This document shows positions 44,242 to 52,608 of a stretch of DNA of 55,555 nucleotides, piece after piece. Source of the stretch: Kosakonia oryzendophytica (GTDB lineage: Bacteria; Pseudomonadota; Gammaproteobacteria; Enterobacterales; Enterobacteriaceae); NCBI RefSeq assembly GCF_900094925.1, contig NZ_FMAY01000019.1, forward strand, positions 1 through 55,555. The letters run 5' to 3'. The first letter of the stretch is position 1; every line of letters starts with the position of its first letter. Under the pieces are notes generated by a model. It worked only from the letters and a program-made list of their open reading frames with translations. It was not told the origin of the DNA and searched no databases. The position numbers were made by a program, and so were the translations under genes.

Positions 44242-44911
44242 GACTTACCTTTGCCAGTTCGCTACGCATTTCATCAATAACTTTTTTGTAATCCGGTTGG
44301 TCGAAAATCGCCGACCCCGCGACGAACATGTCCGCCCCCGCGGCGGCAATTTCGCCAATATTGTTCACCTTCACACCGCCGTCGACTTCCAGACGAATAT
44401 CAAATCCGGACGCGTCAATGCGACGGCGGACTTCACGCAATTTGTCCAGCGTGTGCGGAATAAAAGACTGACCGCCAAAGCCCGGGTTAACGGACATCAG
44501 CAAAATCACATCCAGCTTATCCATCACATAATCAAGGTAGCTCAGCGGCGTGGCCGGGTTAAACACCAGCCCGGCTTTACAGCCATGTTCTTTAATAAGC
44601 TGCAACGTGCGGTCAACGTGCTCAGACGCTTCAGGATGAAAGGTAATAATGCTTGCGCCAGCGGCGGCAAAGTCAGGAACCAGACGATCGACCGGTTTCA
44701 CCATCAAATGCACGTCAATTGGCGCGGTTATGCCATAGTTGCGCAGCGCTTTCAGCACCATCGGACCAATCGTCAGGTTCGGGACGTAGTGATTATCCAT
44801 CACGTCGAAATGAACGACATCCGCCCCGGCAGACAGTGCATTGGCGGTGTCTTCACCCAGACGGGCAAAATCAGCCGACAGAATCGAAGGGGCAATTAAA
44901 TACTGTTTCAT
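44234..44911 (-). CDS. rpe: Ribulose-phosphate 3-epimerase Rpe
   Basis: Pentose phosphate pathway enzyme interconverting ribulose-5-P and xylulose-5-P. TIM barrel with [17 protein letters not shown] (metal His/Asp), DVHLMVKP and [14 protein letters not shown] at 44911 has AAGGAG six bases upstream and gives 225 residues, identical in length to E. coli; an ATG 6 nt earlier overlaps the Shine-Dalgarno. Confidence 0.98.
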   Translation of the reverse strand: MKQYLIAPSILSADFARLGEDTANALSAGADVVHFDVMDNHYVPNLTIGPMVLKALRNYGITAPIDVHLMVKPVDRLVPDFAAAGASIITFHPEASEHVDRTLQLIKEHGCKAGLVFNPATPLSYLDYVMDKLDVILLMSVNPGFGGQSFIPHTLDKLREVRRRIDASGFDIRLEVDGGVKVNNIGEIAAAGADMFVAGSAIFDQPDYKKVIDEMRSELAKVSHE

Positions 44912-44966
44912 CCGCATCTCCTTGAAAATTGATAAGTCGGCAGGCTGGCGGCGCGGTGAAAGCAGG

Positions 44967-45788
44967 TTACCGGGTTGCCGGTCGGTAAAGCGCCAGCAAT
45001 TCATCCACCTTTTTACGCGTGCCGCCGTTACTGCTAATACTGCGTCGCACTTTCACCACATGCAATTTTGCCTGACGGTACCACTCGCGCGTGAGCGCTG
45101 TATCGTGGTTGGAAATTAATACCGGGATCCGGTTCTGCACCAGGCTTTCGGCAATCGCCGCCAGATGCGCCTGCTGCTCCAGATTGAAACTGTTTGTGTG
45201 ATACGCCGTAAAATTAGCGGTAGCGGAGAGCGGCGCATAGGGAGGATCGCAATACACTACGGAGTTCTCGTCGGCGCGCGCCATGCTGTCGGCGTAAGAT
45301 TCGCAGTAAAAGAAGGCATTCTGCGCTTTTTCTGCAAAGTGATACAACTCTGCTTCCGGGAAATAGGGTTTTTTATAACGTCCGAACGGCACGTTAAATT
45401 CGCCACGCAGGTTATAACGGCAAAGACCATTGTAGCCATGACGGTTGAGATACAAAAACAGCACTGCTCGTCGGAACGCATCCTGGCAGGCATTAAACTC
45501 ATCGCGCAGCGGATAGTAAACCACAGACTGATTGGTTTCTGGCGTGAACAGTTCCCGCGCATGATGCACATACTCATCAGCACGGTCTTTAACAATGTTG
45601 TAGAGGCTAATCAAATCGCTGTTGATATCAGCGAGGATATAGCGAGAGAACGACGTGTTGAGGAACACCGACCCCGCGCCGACGAACGGCTCGATAAGGC
45701 ATTCGCCTTGTGGCAGATGCCTTTCGATATCGTCCAGCAGGGGGTACTTCCCCCCCGCCCATTTCAAAAAAGCGCGATTTTTTTTCAT
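44967..45788 (-). CDS. dam: DNA adenine methyltransferase Dam
   Basis: Methylates adenine N6 in GATC, marking parental strands for mismatch repair and timing SeqA/DnaA control. It has the alpha-class order: SAM motif [10 protein letters not shown] (about 35-44), target-recognition domain, then catalytic DPPY at 181-184. Length 273 (E. coli 278). It is a housekeeping Dam, given its conserved place in aroK-aroB-damX-dam-rpe-gph-trpS. Confidence 0.98.
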   Translation of the reverse strand: MKKNRAFLKWAGGKYPLLDDIERHLPQGECLIEPFVGAGSVFLNTSFSRYILADINSDLISLYNIVKDRADEYVHHARELFTPETNQSVVYYPLRDEFNACQDAFRRAVLFLYLNRHGYNGLCRYNLRGEFNVPFGRYKKPYFPEAELYHFAEKAQNAFFYCESYADSMARADENSVVYCDPPYAPLSATANFTAYHTNSFNLEQQAHLAAIAESLVQNRIPVLISNHDTALTREWYRQAKLHVVKVRRSISSNGGTRKKVDELLALYRPATR

Positions 45789-45854
45789 GCTGACTGATTG
45801 CTTATACTCTCTCCGGCTGTGGAGAAAGCTCCGACAGCATCTGCGCTTTAAACA

Positions 45855-47135
45855 TTACTTCAGATCGGCCTGAACCTGATGCAGTGGTTTCGCCCATGGG
45901 TTCTTCGCCTGGACATCTGCTGGCAGTGCAGCAACCGCGCGTTTTGCATCATCTTTTGAGGCATACACACCGCTCACCAGCACATACCACGGCTGACCAT
46001 TACGCGTGGTCTGATAAACAACGAAGTTTTTCAGATTTTCTTTCTTCGCCCACGCATTCAGGTTGGTGGAGTTCGAAGAACTGCTCAACTGCAACGTATA
46101 GTGGCTACCTGGCGCTGCTTTCAGTGCAGCGACATTACCGGTCGATGCTGCACCGCTTGCGGCTGGCGCAGCGCTCGCCGCTGGCGCTGTAACAACCGGC
46201 GCAGCAGCCGTCGCTGCCGGTTTCGGCTGAACTGGCGTTGCTGACGGCGCTTTCACCGGCGCAGTTGTCACGGTTTCAGTGCGTTTCGGCGGCTGAGCAA
46301 CCGGTTTTGATTCTGCCGTTACCGCCGGAGCTTTCGCCTGCGGTTTCGGCTCAATTACCATTTGCTTGCGCTCAGGACGCGAGGCAGCCGTATGGTTTTC
46401 TGCCGTTGACTGTTGGCGGGCAGCGGCATTGCCATTACGCACCGGCGCAACCGTTGCCGGTTCGGTTGGCAGCGTGGAGTTTACGGCGCTGTCAATCTGC
46501 GACAGATTTTGCGGCTGCGACAGCGCGCTGTTCAGATCGCCCTGCACTTCGACACGCTGCTGACCTTCAGGGGCAGTTGACGTCTGGCCTTGCGACGGGG
46601 TTGATGAGATTGGCGGCAAAGAGACATCCTGCGATGGGTTACCCGCAGTCTGCGGTGCAGAAGCAGCACCTGGCGCTGGCTGAGCACCGTTAGTCTGCTC
46701 GGCAGCGCCTGGCGCACTCGCATTGCCATTATTTGCCGAGAGATCGATATTCTTCTCTGTCGGGGCTTGTTCGGTCGTGGAGGGCGCTGGAGACTTCAGC
46801 GCAGAGCCGATGCCGATAATCAGCAGCAACAGCACCAGAATACCCACACCCATCATCATGTACTGACGGGAGGCAGGCCTTGCAGCAGCGGCCGTTTTAC
46901 GCTTACGTGGACGACGTTCTTCACGCTCCTCGTCCAGAGCGCCTTCATCCTCGTCATAACCCTCTTCTTCACGTGCCCGGCGGGTACGGGAAGGACGACG
47001 ATCATCGGTATCAAGATCAACATCATCAAAGTTAATCTGCGGCTCATCGACGCGATCGGAAGATTGACGAGAACGACCAGCACGACGATCGCTGGGATCG
47101 GGTTTCAGCTCGTCTTCTGGTTTGAATTCATCCAT
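45855..47135 (-). CDS. damX: Cell-division SPOR protein DamX
   Basis: Inner-membrane septal-ring protein that binds denuded glycan through a SPOR domain. A charged cytoplasmic N-terminus (1-90, rich in Asp/Arg) precedes one membrane helix ([20 protein letters not shown], about 92-111). A long Pro/Ala/Gln-rich periplasmic linker (about 115-340) then leads to a C-terminal SPOR domain ([20 protein letters not shown] to the end). Length 426 (E. coli 428). The linker is the fast-evolving part. Confidence 0.97.
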   Translation of the reverse strand: MDEFKPEDELKPDPSDRRAGRSRQSSDRVDEPQINFDDVDLDTDDRRPSRTRRAREEEGYDEDEGALDEEREERRPRKRKTAAAARPASRQYMMMGVGILVLLLLIIGIGSALKSPAPSTTEQAPTEKNIDLSANNGNASAPGAAEQTNGAQPAPGAASAPQTAGNPSQDVSLPPISSTPSQGQTSTAPEGQQRVEVQGDLNSALSQPQNLSQIDSAVNSTLPTEPATVAPVRNGNAAARQQSTAENHTAASRPERKQMVIEPKPQAKAPAVTAESKPVAQPPKRTETVTTAPVKAPSATPVQPKPAATAAAPVVTAPAASAAPAASGAASTGNVAALKAAPGSHYTLQLSSSSNSTNLNAWAKKENLKNFVVYQTTRNGQPWYVLVSGVYASKDDAKRAVAALPADVQAKNPWAKPLHQVQADLK

Positions 47136-47226
47136 TTAACACCCCACTCAAAGGCGCATGCTACGACCTGCATAGCGCCCGAAGTTAAACGTCACGGCTT
47201 ACCCGTGACCAGACCTTTCTAATTAG

Positions 47227-48315
47227 TTACGCTTGCTGGCAATCAGCAATAGCGGCCAGAACTACGTCGTGCGGCACTCCGCCGCGCACTTCACTCTTCC
47301 CTATGGCCAACGGGAGCACCAGGCGCATCTCCCCCGCCAACACTTTTTTATCGCGCATCATATGCGGCAAGTAGGCCTGTGCAGACATGTCACGAGGACC
47401 GTGCACCGGCAATCCTGCGCGTTCAAGCAGGGCGATAATACGCTGTGTATCGGCCTTGCTGAACTGCCCCAGGCGCTCTGATGTACGTGCCGCCATCACC
47501 ATGCCAGCCGCAACGGCTTCGCCATGCAACCAGTTGCCGTAGCCCATTTCCGCTTCGATGGCATGACCGAAGGTATGACCGAGATTTAGCAAAGCACGTA
47601 GGCCCGTTTCACGCTCATCGGCAGCCACGACTTCTGCTTTCAGTTCACAACAGCGACGAATACAGTACGCCATCGCCTGGCCATCAAGACGCAATAACGC
47701 GTCCATATTCTCTTCAAGCCATTCAAAGAACGCGCCATCAAGAATAATGCCGTATTTGATCACTTCTGCGAGACCGGAGGACAATTCGCGGGCAGGAAGG
47801 GTATCCAGACAATCGAGATCCACCACCACACATGCAGGTTGATAGAACGCACCGATCATGTTTTTACCGAGGGGATGGTTCACCGCCGTTTTACCGCCAA
47901 CGGAGGAGTCAACCTGGGAGAGGAGCGTGGTCGGAACCTGAATAAAACGCACGCCCCGCTGGTAGCTTGCCGCCGCGAAGCCGGTTAAATCACCAATCAC
48001 CCCGCCGCCAAGCGCGATCAGCGTGGTGTCGCGCCCATGAGGTTTTTGCAACAGTGCGGTGAAGACCGTATCCATTACTGCCAGACTTTTGTATTGCTCG
48101 CCGTCCGGCAAAATAACACTGTCGACCTTCACCCCAGCCTGCTCAAGCACACGGCGAACGTTATCAAGATAGAGCGGAGCCAGTGTTTCGTTGGTGACCA
48201 GCATAACCTGATCACCAGACTTCAGCGGCGCGAAGGAAGCTGGATCGTTAAACAAACCAGCCGCAATGGTGATAGGGTAACTACGTTCCCCGAGAGTGAC
48301 GGTAATCCTCTCCAT
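47227..48315 (-). CDS. aroB: 3-Dehydroquinate synthase AroB
   Basis: Second enzyme of the shikimate pathway (DAHP to 3-dehydroquinate), NAD+- and Zn-dependent. Recognisable motifs are [48 protein letters not shown], and Zn ligands in EVIKYG and [11 protein letters not shown]...HGEAVAAGM. Length 362, as in E. coli. It lies 54 nt after aroK. Confidence 0.98.
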   Translation of the reverse strand: MERITVTLGERSYPITIAAGLFNDPASFAPLKSGDQVMLVTNETLAPLYLDNVRRVLEQAGVKVDSVILPDGEQYKSLAVMDTVFTALLQKPHGRDTTLIALGGGVIGDLTGFAAASYQRGVRFIQVPTTLLSQVDSSVGGKTAVNHPLGKNMIGAFYQPACVVVDLDCLDTLPARELSSGLAEVIKYGIILDGAFFEWLEENMDALLRLDGQAMAYCIRRCCELKAEVVAADERETGLRALLNLGHTFGHAIEAEMGYGNWLHGEAVAAGMVMAARTSERLGQFSKADTQRIIALLERAGLPVHGPRDMSAQAYLPHMMRDKKVLAGEMRLVLPLAIGKSEVRGGVPHDVVLAAIADCQQA

Positions 48316-48369
48316 GACGCGACATCCACCTTAGTTGCTTAAACCCGCAGGCCTTGTATTAAGCCAGAA

Positions 48370-48891
48370 TTAGTTGCCTTCCAGCATATGAATAATCTGG
48401 TTTGCGACCACTTTAGCGCTCTGATCGTCGGTACGAATGGTCACGTCCGCAATCTCTTCGTACAGCGGATTACGTTCGTTGGCCAGCGCTTCCAGCACTT
48501 CGCGCGGCGGTGCGTCCACTTGCAGAAGTGGGCGTTTTTTGTCACGTTGCGTGCGAGCCAATTGCTTTTCGATAGTGGTTTCCAGATAGACCACTACGCC
48601 ACGGGCGGAGAGACGATTACGGGTTTCGCGAGATTTCACAGAACCGCCGCCGGTTGCCAGTACAATGCCCTGTTTTTCCGTCAGCTCATTGATGATTTTT
48701 TCTTCGCGATCGCGGAAACCTTCTTCACCTTCAACGTCGAAGACCCAGCCCACATCAGCTCCGGTGCGTTTCTCAATCTCTTGATCAGAATCGTAAAATT
48801 CCATATTGAGTTGTTGAGCTAACTGGCGCCCAATAGTGCTTTTGCCGGCACCCATAGGCCCAACCAGAAAGATATTGCGTTTCTCTGCCAT
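48370..48891 (-). CDS. aroK: Shikimate kinase I AroK
   Basis: Phosphorylates shikimate at the 3-position. P-loop [11 protein letters not shown] at residues 11-21, shikimate-binding [11 protein letters not shown] and [12 protein letters not shown], and lid arginines in [11 protein letters not shown]. Length 173. First gene of the superoperon; a good promoter lies at 49005-49034. The gene has an A-rich stretch immediately before its ATG. Confidence 0.98.
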   Translation of the reverse strand: MAEKRNIFLVGPMGAGKSTIGRQLAQQLNMEFYDSDQEIEKRTGADVGWVFDVEGEEGFRDREEKIINELTEKQGIVLATGGGSVKSRETRNRLSARGVVVYLETTIEKQLARTQRDKKRPLLQVDAPPREVLEALANERNPLYEEIADVTIRTDDQSAKVVANQIIHMLEGN

Positions 48892-49181
48892 TTTTTTGGT
48901 ACTACTAAGACTATTCGTTGATGATAAACCCGCTGCGCAGACACCTGGCGTAGCAGGACATGAACTGAAACCTCATATGCGATAGTGCGAGAGTCAGATC
49001 GAAAATTATCTCAGTACTCCGGCTTGTTTGGCAACACATTAAATTACCAGTCGGGCGCGGATACCTGTTCAGGCGCGACGGAGACCACTGACGCTCAAAT
49101 CGGTACTCCTTGTAAGCTAAATCATCCCTCACGTCAAACACCTGAACTAAGTTCCGTAGAAAAAGGGGGGTAACGGTGGGA
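48892..49181 (-). promoter_or_regulatory. aroK upstream region with sigma-70 promoter
   Basis: This 290-bp spacer between hofQ and aroK contains no credible gene. On the minus strand TTGCCA (49029-49034) and GATAAT (49005-49010) are 18 bp apart, a plausible promoter giving an aroK leader of about 105 nt. A second TTGACG further upstream could serve another start. No clear hofQ terminator is visible. A 148-codon open frame across the region overlaps hofQ and lacks homology. Confidence 0.55.
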
Positions 49182-50417
49182 TTAATGTACCGATGCCAGT
49201 CGCGGTGTAATAAACACCACCAACTCGCGTCGTTCATTATCCTTTGCATCGTGGCGAAACAACCGCCCGAACCCTGGGATGGTGCCGACTCCGGGAATCC
49301 GGCTTTCGCCAGCGGTCTGCTTTTGCGAGAAAATGCCGCCCAGCGCCAGCGTATCACCGCTTTTCACCTCTACCTGCGTTTCAATTTCCTGTTTATCAAT
49401 CGCCATCGTTTCACCACCGGCCTGTTGCAGGATCTGGCCTGGCATATTCTGACTAATGCGCAGCTTTAAGCGCACACGCTTATCAGGCAATACCGTGGGC
49501 GTGACGTCCATACCCAGCACCGCCTCCTTAAATTCCACTGACGTCCGTCCGCTTTCGCCGCTGGAGACCTGATAAGGGATTTCACTACCTTGCTTAATGC
49601 TGGCGGGCTGGCGATGTGATGCCAGAAGCCTTGGACTGGCAATGATCTCCAGTTGCTGCTTTTGTTCAAGCGCGGACAGTTCAAGCTCCAGCAAACGGGC
49701 GTTAATACTGCCAATATTAAATCCCACCCGGGTCGAAGCCGCCGGTACAGACAAATCGGCAGACAGCGCGCCAACCTGCCCACGTGCCGTCGATTCCGCC
49801 TGTGCTAACCCCCACTTCACCCCCAGCTCGCGCAGGCTTTTTTCATTAATGGTGACGATATGCGCCGCCAGTTCAACCTGCTCAACCGGCAAGTCCATTT
49901 GCGTCACCCATTTTTCCAGCGCCGCCACCCCTTCTTTATTATCACGCACCAATAAACGGTTAAGGCGCGTATCCACTGTGATTGTCCCTTGCGGGCTCAG
50001 CATCGCTCCCCCGGCCTTTGCCAGCTCTCCGGCATCAGCATAGCGCAACACCACGCTGCGGCTCAGGACAGGGGCATTCTGTTTACGCTTTGCCTGCGCT
50101 GCCTCCCGTTCCGCCTGCTGTTGCTGTTGCCGCGCCGCTGTGTGCGCCAGCCAAATATTCCCTTGTTGGCTCAACGTGAGTCCAGCACTGGCGGCGACAG
50201 TTTGCAGCGCCTGCCGCCAGGGAACATCCACCAGATGCAATGACAACGTGCCGTTAACGTCCGGTGGGATCACCAAATTTTGATTTTCCAGTGCGACCAG
50301 CGCCTGCAGCACTTGCGCGACGGGCGCGTCATCCACCGTCAGCGTCACCGGATTCGGTGTTTGTGCGCAGACGATCGGCAAACTGAAGCACGCGGCGCTG
50401 ACTATCCATTTTTTCAT
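49182..50417 (-). CDS. hofQ: HofQ secretin-like outer-membrane DNA-uptake protein
   Basis: PilQ/ComE-type secretin needed in E. coli to use DNA as a nutrient. N-terminal signal peptide (MKKWIVSAACFSLPIVCA), secretin N-domains (about 25-190) and C-terminal secretin domain (about 250-405; GSEIPYQVSS, VTPTVLPDKRVRLKL, SGDTLALGGIFSQ, PGVGTIPGFGRLF). Length 411 (E. coli 412). ATG at 50417 has AGGAG six bases upstream and lies inside the 3' end of hofP. Confidence 0.94.
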   Translation of the reverse strand: MKKWIVSAACFSLPIVCAQTPNPVTLTVDDAPVAQVLQALVALENQNLVIPPDVNGTLSLHLVDVPWRQALQTVAASAGLTLSQQGNIWLAHTAARQQQQQAEREAAQAKRKQNAPVLSRSVVLRYADAGELAKAGGAMLSPQGTITVDTRLNRLLVRDNKEGVAALEKWVTQMDLPVEQVELAAHIVTINEKSLRELGVKWGLAQAESTARGQVGALSADLSVPAASTRVGFNIGSINARLLELELSALEQKQQLEIIASPRLLASHRQPASIKQGSEIPYQVSSGESGRTSVEFKEAVLGMDVTPTVLPDKRVRLKLRISQNMPGQILQQAGGETMAIDKQEIETQVEVKSGDTLALGGIFSQKQTAGESRIPGVGTIPGFGRLFRHDAKDNERRELVVFITPRLASVH

Positions 50418-50730
50418 CCTGATCTCCTTCTCGTTTCCAGCGCCATTCTGCTGGCACACAGTGTTCTCCCAAGGCTATTCGTATGCCATGTTCGTCGACA
50501 GCAATAACACGCCAGCCGGTTGGCAGCCTGTCTCCCTCGACGACCCGGCGCCATCGCCCGCCGTCATCACGTAAAATGCCGATGCTTTCCTCCCCCGCTA
50601 CCACCCCATGAACACGCCAGCTTGCAAGCTGCCCCGCAAGGCAGGTATCCCGAGGAGGCTGAAAGGGATCGCGCATTCCGCTAAGCAGCAAACAAAGCCC
50701 TCCGGCGCAGAGCAGGCGTTTAGCGGTCAT
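50329..50730 (-). CDS. hofP: HofP DNA-utilisation protein
   Basis: PilP-like small protein, 133 residues, with an N-terminal hydrophobic signal (MTAKRLLCAGGLCLLLSGMR) followed by DPFQPP, the conserved start of the HofP mature region, and ending SDADGG-like (SGDADGG). ATG at 50730 has GGAG seven bases upstream and overlaps hofO by 11 nt. Its last 89 nt overlap hofQ in another frame, so the two proteins share DNA there. Confidence 0.88.
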   Translation of the reverse strand: MTAKRLLCAGGLCLLLSGMRDPFQPPRDTCLAGQLASWRVHGVVAGEESIGILRDDGGRWRRVVEGDRLPTGWRVIAVDEHGIRIALGEHCVPAEWRWKREGDQDEKMDSQRRVLQFADRLRTNTESGDADGG

Positions 50731-51181
50731 GATCATGCTCCAGCCCCAATGTAAAGCGCAGCCCATTTCCCTCAGTCACCAGCGAGAAAGACGGAACCCG
50801 CATGTCGCGCTGCGCCAACATCAGGAACGTCCCGGTAACCCGCGACCACTGTGTTTGCAGCACCATTTCCCCACCATTTTGCGCAGGCTGCCAACGGACC
50901 AACTGTTGTTCGTGGGTATGAAAATCCAGCGGAGTAAACGGAGACGATGCGACCTCGGTAGCGCTTTGCTGCGGAGGCGTGATATCGCGTACTTTACGCC
51001 ACTGCGCACGCAGCGCACTTTCATGCGTCTCCTGCTGAATGAGCAGTTGCACTTGCCTGTCTTTTAAAGGGGAAACCGCCAGCCACCACGCCAGCATTAG
51101 CCCGCAACAGGCCCCAGTAAGCCAGCAAGCAAAGCGCAAGCGTGGCGTCAAATCAAACCAAAAATCAGCGTTAAGGGGCAC
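50720..51181 (-). CDS. hofO: HofO DNA-utilisation protein
   Basis: PilO-like inner-membrane assembly protein of 153 residues. One N-terminal membrane helix (about 14-36) precedes a periplasmic domain with FTPLDFHTHEQQLVRWQPA. The start is GTG at 51181, with AGGAG seven bases upstream, and overlaps the end of hofN by 11 nt. Sequence is much more divergent from E. coli than the neighbours, but residues 8-16 (WFDLTPRLR) and the C-terminal half align. Confidence 0.85.
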   Translation of the reverse strand: MPLNADFWFDLTPRLRFACWLTGACCGLMLAWWLAVSPLKDRQVQLLIQQETHESALRAQWRKVRDITPPQQSATEVASSPFTPLDFHTHEQQLVRWQPAQNGGEMVLQTQWSRVTGTFLMLAQRDMRVPSFSLVTEGNGLRFTLGLEHDHDR

Positions 51182-51704
51182 GAAGAGGCTCCTTACTCAA
51201 TTGGTAATGAAATTGCCATCGCCCTTGTGCATCGCGCACCATTGTCCCCGAGGGCTGTAGATGGAACCCCGGGATAGCCCGCAGCATCGTTTCAAGGTCG
51301 TTTAATGCGGCAAATACTCTCGCCAGACCCGACAGTTCCAAACGCCCCTGCTGCCAGCGAAGCTGCGTCAACCAGGCTTCCTGCGGCAGATTTTCCGCCA
51401 GCGCAGAGAGCATTGGCTGCCAGTCCCGGGTCTGCTGTCTCCGCTGCGCCCGTGCTTGCGCCTGCTGCCATCGTTGTTGCCTGAGCAGCAGCGGCTTCTC
51501 TCCGGCGACCAGCGCCGCCAGGACGTTTTCGTCCGATTGTCGCCAGATTGACGCCTGTCGAAGATCGGCAGCAACACTCACGCGCCAGACTATACTGCCA
51601 GCGACCAACAGGAATACCGTGCTTGTGAAGGTTACCGCCCATAGCCGCGCAATGCGCTGCCGCCTGCGCCGTCGCCAGGGTAAAAAGTTGACCAATTGCG
51701 ACAT
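51171..51704 (-). CDS. hofN: HofN DNA-utilisation protein
   Basis: PilN-like assembly protein of 177 residues. It starts with the family signature MSQLVNFLPWRRRRRQRIAR, then one membrane helix (about 22-44), a coiled coil (about 70-100), and the periplasmic domain with LPQEAWLTQLRWQQGRLELS. ATG at 51704 overlaps the hofM stop (TGATG). In PilMNO systems, PilN's N-terminus docks on PilM. Confidence 0.88.
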   Translation of the reverse strand: MSQLVNFLPWRRRRRQRIARLWAVTFTSTVFLLVAGSIVWRVSVAADLRQASIWRQSDENVLAALVAGEKPLLLRQQRWQQAQARAQRRQQTRDWQPMLSALAENLPQEAWLTQLRWQQGRLELSGLARVFAALNDLETMLRAIPGFHLQPSGTMVRDAQGRWQFHYQLSKEPLRAP

Positions 51705-52489
51705 CAGCACCTCCCGGCAAGCGCCAGCCCGAGCGCAACGGCATAGCTGGCCCCGGCTTTGGGCAGCGGAGGCTGGCGCCACGGAATAACTGACCAACAA
51801 TCGAATTCGCCTTCCGCCTCGCCGCAAAGCGCGATTTCGCCAGTGGTCAGCCCAAGCAGCGTGGCCAATTGCGCGACACTGTCAGCCTCTTCCAGACCCC
51901 GTCGCCCCCAGCTCTCTTTTGTGGCCCACAGCCATTGTCGTTCATCACGCCAGGCGAGGCAGCGAACGGGAGGAGTAAGCCAGGGTAAAAGCGGTTGTAG
52001 CGCGGCCGCATCGGGCGTAATAAAGGAAAGATTCAACGAGAGCGACTGCCCCAGGCTCAGTAATGCCGCGACGTCTTTATTTTGCGCGGCGGTCACGCCA
52101 TAGACATTTCCGGGTTCGTCTTCAGTGAAGTCGAAGCAGAGATCGCTTTCCACCATTTCCAGTTCCCGCGCAACGGAATGCGAAACCCAGCCGGACAATT
52201 CCCGTTCGCGCAGTGAGATAGCCAGTCGCGGCAACTTTCTTTGCAACGTTTGCCCGGCTGGAAATGCCATACGTACGCAGTGCCGCTGCGGAAGCGCGTG
52301 ACGCCAGGGGCGCAGTACAGTCAAAAGCTGTTCGGGGGATTTAATGCGCCCTTGCACAATCACGCCGTGAGGCAGCGGTAAATGCCACCAACGGCGTAGC
52401 GTCTGCCCGCGCCGGCCAGCGGCGATGGCGACGCTGAAGATGCCATCTTGTTGAATATGCAGACCAATCTTCCATTGCCTGAATGCCAT
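51704..52489 (-). CDS. hofM: HofM PilM-like DNA-utilisation protein
   Basis: 261-residue cytoplasmic actin-like protein related to PilM (MAFRQWKIGLHIQQDGIFSV). It is first gene of hofMNOPQ, which resembles pilMNOPQ of type IV pili and competence systems. In E. coli the operon supports growth on DNA and is CRP-S/Sxy controlled. AAGGAG lies ten bases before the ATG. It is divergent from mrcA. Confidence 0.9.
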   Translation of the reverse strand: MAFRQWKIGLHIQQDGIFSVAIAAGRRGQTLRRWWHLPLPHGVIVQGRIKSPEQLLTVLRPWRHALPQRHCVRMAFPAGQTLQRKLPRLAISLRERELSGWVSHSVARELEMVESDLCFDFTEDEPGNVYGVTAAQNKDVAALLSLGQSLSLNLSFITPDAAALQPLLPWLTPPVRCLAWRDERQWLWATKESWGRRGLEEADSVAQLATLLGLTTGEIALCGEAEGEFDCWSVIPWRQPPLPKAGASYAVALGLALAGRC

Positions 52490-52608
52490 AAATTACGATC
52501 TCCTTATCGTCTCTCTGGATGACGCTATATCAATGCATCAGGCTTGCCTTTATACTACCGCGCGGTTGTTTATAAACTGCCCAAATGACACTAAATGGGA
52601 AATCTCCA

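Noticed and set aside
46120-46790. Low-complexity Pro/Ala/Gln-rich stretch suggestive of a decayed gene
   Set aside because: It is the normal periplasmic linker of DamX; the frame is intact from membrane helix to SPOR domain.
48911-49357. 148-codon minus-strand frame between hofQ and aroK
   Set aside because: Overlaps the hofQ 3' end and the aroK promoter, has no Shine-Dalgarno and no recognised family; the region is better read as regulatory.
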